A DNA stretch of 64,000 bases from Sesamum alatum (Eukaryota; Streptophyta; Magnoliopsida; Lamiales; Pedaliaceae), in NCBI GenBank assembly GCA_034509735.1, contig JACGWO010000004.1:14489395-14553394 (forward strand). Reading direction: 5' to 3'. A program made the translations under genes and the position numbers. Positions 57,509-64,000 of the stretch are shown piece by piece. Numbering within the stretch: position 1 is the stretch's first letter; each line of letters begins with the position of its first letter. Under the pieces are notes generated by a model. It worked only from the letters and a program-made list of their open reading frames with translations. It was not told the origin of the DNA and did no database searches.

Positions 57509-59267
57509 TTCCATTGGAGTCATTCAAAAAATGGAACAACTCTTTGCTAAATACTTTTGGGGATCAACAAATAAGCACAAAAGATACAATGGACGCGATA
57601 GAATAATCTTTGCTATCCCAATGATGAAGGATGTCTTGGTATTAGAGACATTAGAGACATTGTGCAGGCGTTGTCACATAAATTATGGTGGCGGCTTAGG
57701 CTGAACAACTCTTTATGGGCGGAGTTCACTGTCGGTAAGTATTGCAAAAGAGAACATCCCACACTCGCTAAGGCTACGAAGAATGACTCACCCATCTGGA
57801 GAAGGCTATGTAAAGTCAGAGGAGAAGCAAATAGCCACATTTTTTGGACCTTAAGGGCTGGTGGTGTTGGCTTCTGGCAAGATTGGTGGCTACTTGAGGG
57901 CAGTTTATAGGAGACTACAGGCAATTACAACAATAATCACGTACTTGTTAAATGGTTTTGGATAGACAGACAATGGGGTCAGTCCAAGATGCAACTAGTT
58001 TTTCCACAACAACTCATCACTCGTATTAAGGAAACCTCCATCCACTCGAAACAAAAGGATTGCATGCACTGGAGGTTATTGAAGCAAGGAAACTTCACAA
58101 CTTCCTCCATTTGGGAACACTATAGAGACAAGAAACCCAAACATCACCTTTGGAAGATGATTTGATCGCCACTCATCACACCAACCATTTCCATCTTCAT
58201 TTGGAAACTTATCAATAATTTGATCCCAGTCGAGAACCGCCTCCAAAGTAAAGGTATTGCCCTGGCATCCAAAAGTTGCAGTTGTAATGACATGGAGTCC
58301 ATGGAACACCTTTTTCTGCTCTGCTGGGAATCTTACAAAGCTTAGGAACACTTTGCTGCTATCTTCTAGTTCCATCTCCCACAAACTGCCAGCATTCAGT
58401 GGTTCCTACTGGCCTAGAAGAAGGATGCCTCACCACAAATAATCATCAGAGACATCGTACCCCTCCTGATATGTTGGCACATATGGACCACCAGAAATGA
58501 GGCAAAACATGAAAGGAAAACTTTCAGTGGCTATAGAATCATCAATAAAATCTTGAGGCACATTTACATTTTGCACAGTGGCGGCCTATTGAAACAAAAT
58601 CACATCAAAGGAGAGACATTAGCAGCCAACGCATTGAACATACACTTGGCTCCCCACTCGAAGAAGCAATAGGTTCTCTTTGTATCTTGGAGGAAGCCCC
58701 TTGAAGGATGGATCAAACGTAATACAGACGGCGCCTCTAAAGGCAACTCTGGAGTTTCAGAGGTTGGGGGCATATTGACAAACCACTTAGGTCAAGTCAT
58801 TCTTGCCTTGGAAGAGCCCCTTGGATACTCCACCAACATCTAAGTTGAACTCAAAGCATTGCTCCGAAGACTACTACTTTGCATTGATCTTAAAATCCCT
58901 AAAGTCTGGATTGAACTGGATGCTCAGTACATCTTGCAGCTCCTTCACTCTCCCCTCAAAGGGGGTTGGATGTATCAAAATACCCTCCAACAGATCCATA
59001 CCTGCCTTAACAAGCTTGAAACAAAGATATCACACATCTATAGAGAGGGAAATCAAGCAGTCGATTACTTTGCTAATCAAGCGTGCCTTGTGGATTTCTT
59101 GACAACCATCTCCAAGGAACAAATCTAGGGTAAGATCACAGGTATTTTGAGATTAGATTCTATTAGTCTTCCTAATGTGCGTACATCCTTTAAATAATGT
59201 TGAACCCGCGGTGTTTCATGTTCTTGCTAGCTTGATGTGGCTTGCTGCCACCTAGGTTTTTCCTCAG

Positions 59268-59790
59268 CATGTGCTTGTTTTTACTCTGTTTTTGTTGCAC
59301 CTTGCCGGTGCCTGTGGTATCATGACTATATTGGTCTTGTTCTTGTGCATATATGTTGTTACGTGCTACATTCTCGTTTATATTTACCTTTGCCGCACCT
59401 TGCTAGTGCTTGTGGTATCATGAGTCTATTAACCGTGCTCTTGTGCATTTTTGTTGTTCATGTGCTACAATTCTATTGATTTTACTCTATTTTTGTTGCA
59501 CCTTGTTGGTGCTTGTGGTATCATAAATATATTGGCCTTGCTCTTATGCATATATGTTGTTACGTGCTACATTCGCGTTGATACTTGCTTTTGCTGCATC
59601 TTGCCGGTGCTTGTGGTATCATGAGTATATTGGCCTTGCTTGTGACTTTTGTTGTTCATGTGCTACAATTCTATTGATTTTACTCCGTTTTTGCTGCACC
59701 TTGCCGGTGCTTGTGGTACCATGGATATTTTCATCTTGATCTTGTGTATATATGTTGTTCACGTGTACACGTGCATTGATGGTCTTTTGC
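59268..59790 (+). repeat. Tandem array of about 100-bp units in the LINE 3' UTR
   Basis: Five units share TTG.TGCACCTTGC.GGTGC, then TTGTGGTATCATGA and TTGTTCTTGTGCAT. The GCACC or GCATC anchors are at 59297, 59395, 59498, 59596 and 59696 (spacing 98, 103, 98, 100). Two unit forms alternate: one with TATATGTTGTTACGTGCTAC, one with TTTTTGTTGTTCATGTGC followed by AATTCTATTGATTTTACTC, giving a higher-order period of about 200 bp. ORFs across it (59237-59479, 59554-59739, 59649-60002) are repeat artefacts. Confidence 0.75.
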
Positions 59791-60175
59791 ACAGCCCTAT
59801 GTTGCATATTTTTTGGGTCATATCTTTAGTGACTTGGCACATTCATTTTGGCACGATGAAGCTTCAACTTCGTTATAGTGTCACTGACTTTTGTCTTAGG
59901 GATACAACCTTTTGTTGTAAGGGAGTAGTACTCATTGTTAATGCTTTCTACTTTTTACATTGTGAGGGAGTAGTACTCCTTATTTATGCTTTCACTCTAT
60001 AAGACTGTAAGGGGGTAGTGCTCCTCATTTATAGCCTTTTAGATTTCACTAGGGAGGTAGCTCTCCCCGCTGTATACCTCTTTTTTGACTGATTTAATAT
60101 AGAACGGATGGGAACCCCGAAAAAATTCCCACCACCTTTGGGTGGTTTTCTATAAAAAAAAATAAAAAAAAAAAA

Positions 60176-60498
60176 CAACTCAGGAAATCACTGCACAAAA
60201 AAAATGATAAAACGTAAAGGAACAATATAATAAAGTTGAACAACACTAGAGAGGAAAAGATAAAATCAAGTAAATAAAACAAGAGATGAAATCAAAACAA
60301 AGAAGCATGACGGTGATGGGAGAAGGGGAGTGGGAGACACCCATTCAGAAGACTATCACTCTCATCTCATCACACGTTGTCTATAATACTGGGTGGATTA
60401 AATACCAAGAAATATGACAAAATTAAAATTTTAAAGTCTCCTCTAAGTACCAAAAGTACCACTCTTGACATAATCGAAGCCTCTTCAACTTTCGATTA
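60176..60498. other. Gene-free stretch after the LINE tail
   Basis: A-rich sequence and then mixed sequence with no ORF or terminus recognised. Confidence 0.45.
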
Positions 60499-60778
60499 CA
60501 CTGAAAGAAAATGGTTCAATAGCAACGAAAAAAGTTAGCATCAACCGAATTAACAAATAAAATTTTTGTTGCTAATTTATATTATTTAATATAAAAAAAT
60601 TTACTTACTAATATATTCAACAACAAAAATATACTACTTGCTAATGAATTTAGCAACAAATTATTTAAAATATATCTTAAATAGCTTAGATTAACAAAAA
60701 AAAATTTATATACTAATTAGCTCGAATCTGATTTTAACATTAAATTTTTTTTAATTATTAAGTTATTTTGTTGTAGTG
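60499..60778 (+). mobile_element. CACTA-like MITE with 3-bp target duplication
   Basis: Starts CACTGAAAGAAAATGG and ends TTATTTTGTTGTAGTG (CACT...AGTG), 280 bp, flanked by TTA on both sides (60496-60498 and 60779-60781). The interior repeats TTAGCAAC/GTTGCTAA motifs in both orientations. Related to 21191-21370. Confidence 0.75.
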
Positions 60779-61255
60779 TTAGTCAATATACAAACAAATG
60801 CAAGATTCAAATTATGATGTGGGGCTTAAGTGGAGCTGTTACCAACAACAAGGGAAATTGAGCAATGATAATCTCCGTGCATGATATGGATCCACATCCA
60901 CTGATTGAAGGAGTTGCATGAATTTGACTTTTTTGCTGCTATATATATTATGCACTAATTGCATGCTCGCTTTCGTGCCCAATTATCTTCATTGCCGCTC
61001 ATCATTCTGTTCAATTTTTTTTTTAAAAAAAAAAAATAGGCCAAAATCATGTCGGGAGATAAAAATAGGAAAGCTCTAATTCAGTTCCGTTTGCGCTGCA
61101 ATTAATCATTGACATCAAGTTTAATTATATTTATTTTATGATTAATTATTTTTCTTGAAATGTGAACCAATTATATCACATTGTACGTGCAATATTTTGA
61201 CTTTTGATTGTATTTTTGAAAAACTCAAATTAAGTGCAAATCGTAATATTTTTTT
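60779..61255. other. Gene-free stretch
   Basis: AT-rich; contains GCTGCTATATATATTATGC near 60935 but no gene that would use it. No transposon end recognised. Confidence 0.45.
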
Positions 61256-61656
61256 AGGGTGAATTACAATCACCTCTATTGAAATTTGACATAATTATAA
61301 ATATCTTTTCATTATTTCAAAAGTCATAAATACCTCCTTGAGGTTTTTAATTTTCAACCAAGGACAAAAAATGATCTATTTTGCCCTTGCTTTTTTTTTT
61401 TGAAAAAAAACGTAAAAAAAATCAGTCAAGGCAAATTACATTATTGCTCCTCCATGTAAAAAATGTATGAACCTCTCCGTGCGTATTTTTTTCCAAAAAA
61501 ATTTAGAAGATTTTATAAATAATTTAATTTTTTATAAGGGCATTTTGATCAGTTCACCCATAAAAATGGGTAGAAATAGGTTATTTATTAGACGATTACA
61601 AACCTCAGGGAAGTATTTATAATTTTTGAAACACCGTAGAGATTGTAATTCATCTT
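61256..61656. mobile_element. Foldback MITE, 401 bp
   Basis: The left end AGGGTGAATTACAATCACC and right end GATTGTAATTCATCTT are inverted repeats; complementarity continues inward (ATAATTATAAATATC against GTATTTATAATTTTTGAA, and CCTCCTTGAGGTTT against AACCTCAGGGAAG). The centre has a T-run and AAAA tracts. No gene. Confidence 0.65.
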
Positions 61657-62740
61657 ATTTTTTAATATACATATAGGGTGATACATTTTGAGTCTAAAAC
61701 TCAGTTAGGCCAGATGGTTTTGTACAACTAATTATGCGGGAATTGATTTTATGAAAAGTGATTATAATATTTTGATTCAAAATCTTATAATTGATTATGC
61801 AAATACGGATTGTAGTTACATTTGAAACTAACTTCATACTTAATGTTAATGAAAGGATGGAAAAAAAATTCAATAGGCACAATAGGGACTTAGAATAATT
61901 GCGGTTAATAGCTATAAATTATAATTTTTAATAAAACATGATTTGAATGAAATTTAATTTCAACAGCATAAATAATTATATTCGTGCTTGAAATACGAAT
62001 TTGAACGGCTCAATCATAGGACCAAAGAGGCCAGGGCCTAATTTATGATTAGATTGTGCAATAATTAATTACAAGAAATGTGAACTTATACCACACCCAA
62101 AACCAAAAAGAAAAAGGAAAAAGGAAAATAAATTAATCAAATAATAATAGGATTGGATTAAAGTAGCTATAAAATAGAATTTTTAGTGGTGGTTGCCTCT
62201 CTACTCTCTACCAACAAAAGAGATAATGCCAAAGTTCTCTTTAAAAAAAAAAACCAAGAAAACCAATAGAAAAAACAAATGCATTCCAATTTGTATTGGC
62301 ATTTCATTAATTTATTCCCAAATATATGTATAAAATGCCAAAAGGAACACCCTGTTTCGTTGAAGAATAAATTAATTGATATGTAGTACTTGAACATTGA
62401 AGGATTTGGACGAAGTAATATGAATATTGAAAACTTTATTACAAATATTGAAATTTAGGATACTCATAAATACCTCTTCGTAATTTAAAAATTATAGACA
62501 CACCCCGATTTTAATGTTCGCCAACAACGAACATTCTATTAGTCTCCATTATGTTTCCAGTCAATTTTTGTGGTGGGCTGACCAAAATTCCTTTTGGATT
62601 ATTAACTAAAAATTTTACATACTTTTTAGAATTTGCTAAAATACTTTTACAGACTAATATGTCCTATGAGTTATGTACTTCACCCACCCTCAAATTCTTT
62701 GAAATTTTTTTCAATCGTTTTAAAATTCAATTCTAGCCAA
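61657..62740. other. Gene-free stretch
   Basis: AT-rich. ORFs at 61882-61694, 62397-62167 and 62551-62736 lack domains. 62440-62600 has AAATACCTCTTCGTAATTT-like wording reminiscent of the foldback MITE at 61256, perhaps a half element. Confidence 0.4.
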
Positions 62741-62749
62741 TCGGTGTGG

Positions 62750-63410
62750 CATTGGTACAAAACCCGGGTGGACTCCATAGGTCGTGGAAGGTCGGTTGAA
62801 CTACGAGGCAACTTGAGAAGGTCAGTTTAAGTTACTCTCCAGGAGGTAAGGCCTAAACGGTGTTCTGCTCCCCTATCATTGAACCTTTCTTGAAAAATAC
62901 AATCGTAGGACTGGTTAATATGCCCCAACTTTCGATAGATGTAATAAAAGTTGTTTATGCGGTCATTTGTGAACCAAACCAAAACCTCTTCCCCAAGCTC
63001 TGACTTAAGCTTCAATGCCCGTTGCATCGACTGTAATATGAGGAGATTTCGGACAAACGTCCATGACCTCAACCATGGAAAAATTAATTTGTCAGAGTTA
63101 AGAGTTATTGTAAAAGTATTTTTCATGGCAAAATGTTTTACCCACACTCGCAAAAATTACAACAAAAAATCATTGTCTGGCCATGATCAATAACTGTTTG
63201 CTACGACTATTTATTATTAATCATGGTTAATTGCAACAATTAAATATTATACTTCTTTTAGTGGTAAGCTTGTAGACTATTGCTCTGCCAAACGTTTTGT
63301 GGAATAACAATCCCTCATCATCATCCTCCTCCTCCATCCCCAGAGACAATGCAGTGCCAAATTTGAAGATATCCTTATCCATTGAAACAAGAAGCTCGAC
63401 AAAAGCACAA
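62750..63410 (-). pseudogene. LINE ORF1 fragment interrupted by a MITE
   Basis: On the minus strand, 63386-63265 gives an N-terminus typical of plant L1 ORF1 (MDKDIFKFGTALSLGMEEED, then DDEGLLFHKTFGRA). After a MITE (63263-63080), 63060-62827 gives the later part (MQRALKLKSELGEEVLVWFT, NNFYYIYRKLGHINQSYDC), the region around the zf-CCHC_4 knuckle with two of its cysteines changed to Tyr. The middle of ORF1 is missing. ORF2 is not present next to it. Confidence 0.6.
63080..63263 (-). mobile_element. Partial CACTA-like MITE of the 29529 family
   Basis: The minus strand starts CACTAAAAGAAGTATAATAT and continues with TTAACCATG, TAGTCGTAGCAAACAGTTAT and TTTTTGCGAGTGTGGGTAAAAC, matching the right half of 29529-29848. 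The other terminus has decayed. Confidence 0.5.
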
Positions 63411-63575
63411 ATTAACTGCCACCTGCTGCCGGAATGTCAATGCGAAAGGTAGCCAAACCTGAAAATACAACAATAAGAAATGAGAGGACACTATTTGGTG
63501 AACAAGAAGGACAACGAGGAAATGAAAGCAGATGATCCGGAACGAACAACAGTAGAGACGATGACATCGAAAAAT
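63411..63575. other. Short stretch upstream of the ORF1 fragment
   Basis: On the minus strand a TTGTTGTATTTTCAG string precedes the ORF1 start and looks like a 3' splice site or leader. Nothing else recognised. Confidence 0.3.
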
Positions 63576-64000
63576 TAAGGGTGATAATTCAATTTGGACC
63601 CGACGAAACTCGCCCCCAACCCGTCTCAGTAGCGGGTAGCGGGTCCTTAAGGGCCCCGTTTATATATATATATATATATGTATATTTTTTTTTATATTAT
63701 CATGATAGAATAAACAATTAATAAAATATTATAGCATTTAATTTATTTATTGTTAGGTACTTGTTCAATAATTGATGAATTGAAAAATTGTCCAATAATA
63801 CTTAAGAATGAGGAAGACAAAGAAGTAGTTACTAATGTATAATCGATATGAATTTTTGGATTATTTTATTATGAACAATTTTATTTGTACTTGAAAGTCT
63901 TTTTTGACTTGAATTTGAGTTAGAACATGAACAATTTTATTTGTAATTGACATATTAAATATTCTTTTTTTTTTTAAACTTATAGAACAAATAAAATAAA
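63576..64000 (-). mobile_element. hAT-like non-autonomous element, third copy, partial
   Basis: Inverted relative to the other two copies. Its left end TAAGGGTGATAATTCAATTT is a mutated form of TAGGGGTGGCAAT; then GACCCG-rich sequence, a TA repeat (63660-63690) and the AT-rich middle (GAATAAACAATTAATAAAAT, TTAGGTACTTGTTCAATAAT) match the complement of 48900-49240. It runs off the window. It is more diverged than the copies at 43966 and 48755. Confidence 0.7.

Larger units (their letters stand above)
52921..59128 (+). pseudogene. LINE ORF2 (endonuclease, RT, zf-RVT, RNase H), interrupted
   Basis: Endonuclease: start ILIWNIRGIGKAS near 52935; 53205-53720 with TFVYAKCSRTPRRLLWEELN, VGGDFKTFLIANKNQGGQID, GFEGEPFTWTNNRVWRRLDR and a DHHPLLATA end. 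After the solo LTR: linker ESEFWRQKSNFKWLEVGKRN; RT at 56390-57500 with VAGPDGFSSAFYHSCWEFIK, FVPGRLIGDNILFAQELV, LVIKLDMAKAYDRVKWSLYK, and near 57107 HLAYADDVILFTNC (YADD intact). The thumb has WQHRFLTQGGRLTLIKSVLM. zf-RVT is near 58290 (CSCNDMESMEHLFLLCW). RNase H at 58720-59128 keeps D, E, D, D (NTDGASKGN, VELKALLRRL, IELDAQYIL, REGNQAVDYF). Frameshifts and stops (for example at a C17 run, 57492-57508) inactivate it. Confidence 0.85.
52575..60175 (+). mobile_element. L1-type LINE, plus strand, split by a solo LTR
   Basis: Plus-strand order: end of ORF1 (52622-52921), endonuclease (52921-53886), solo LTR (53887-56072), then linker, RT, zf-RVT and RNase H (56073-59128), a long 3' UTR with tandem repeats (59200-60120) and an A-rich tail (60153-60175). 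This is the only plus-strand LINE and the most complete ORF2 in the window. It is truncated within ORF1; a TATA-like box at 52548 belongs to flanking sequence. Confidence 0.8.

Noticed and set aside
59237..60002. Cys/Val-rich ORFs (80, 61 and 117 codons)
   Set aside because: They run through the tandem repeats of the LINE 3' UTR and repeat the same peptide; no independent gene.
1..64000. tRNA, rRNA, CRISPR or bacterial-type operon signals
   Set aside because: None seen. Direct repeats present are transposon-related and of the wrong spacing, and gene structure is eukaryotic.

Overview
This is a plant nuclear window of low GC. The support is one intact single-exon gene for an 'uncharacterized protein At4g08330, chloroplastic'-type protein, one intron-containing gene with plant-type splice sites and poly(A) signals, and a transposon load typical of a dicot genome: L1-type LINEs, Ty3/Gypsy and Copia-like LTRs, Helitrons with an RPA-like gene, and hAT-like and CACTA-like MITEs. 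The species cannot be named from the sequence alone. Nearly all of the 64 kb is transposon-derived and most coding relics carry frameshifts or stops.

Layout. 1-3195: right part of a Ty3/Gypsy element. It has an antisense gene with a plant mobile domain (PMD), a non-coding spacer, a polypurine tract and a 938-bp LTR. 3196-9329: a decayed Helitron (Rep/helicase followed by an RPA1-like gene with introns) ending in a clear hairpin plus CTGG terminus; the LTR cuts into its Rep gene. 9350-16417: a cluster of related non-autonomous Helitrons in head-to-head and head-to-tail order. 16434-16928: a foldback MITE. 17449-20780: the two host genes. 20990-21676: another foldback element with a CACTA-like MITE inside it.

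21690-63410 holds eight L1-type LINE copies or fragments, seven on the minus strand and one on the plus strand. Several are broken by later insertions. The LINE at 38900-46690 is split by a solo LTR (42404-45344), which carries an hAT-like MITE (43966-44818), which in turn carries a 312-bp foreign segment. The plus-strand LINE (52575-60175) is split by a second solo LTR (53887-56072) with a perfect 5-bp target duplication, and its 3' UTR holds an array of about 100-bp repeats. Two LINEs (30514-35059) sit between 465-bp direct repeats. A Gypsy gag-protease relic with a large internal deletion (47405-52480) carries a second hAT-like copy (48755-49355); a third copy runs off the right edge.

The only genes likely to work for the host are the two at 17449-20715, an island of about 4 kb bounded by MITEs. 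I found no novel functional system. The main value of the window is the resolvable order of nested insertions and a few structural oddities: a GC-AG intron, a NAGNAG acceptor, a sequence captured by a MITE, clustered Helitron ends, and alternating repeats in a LINE 3' UTR.
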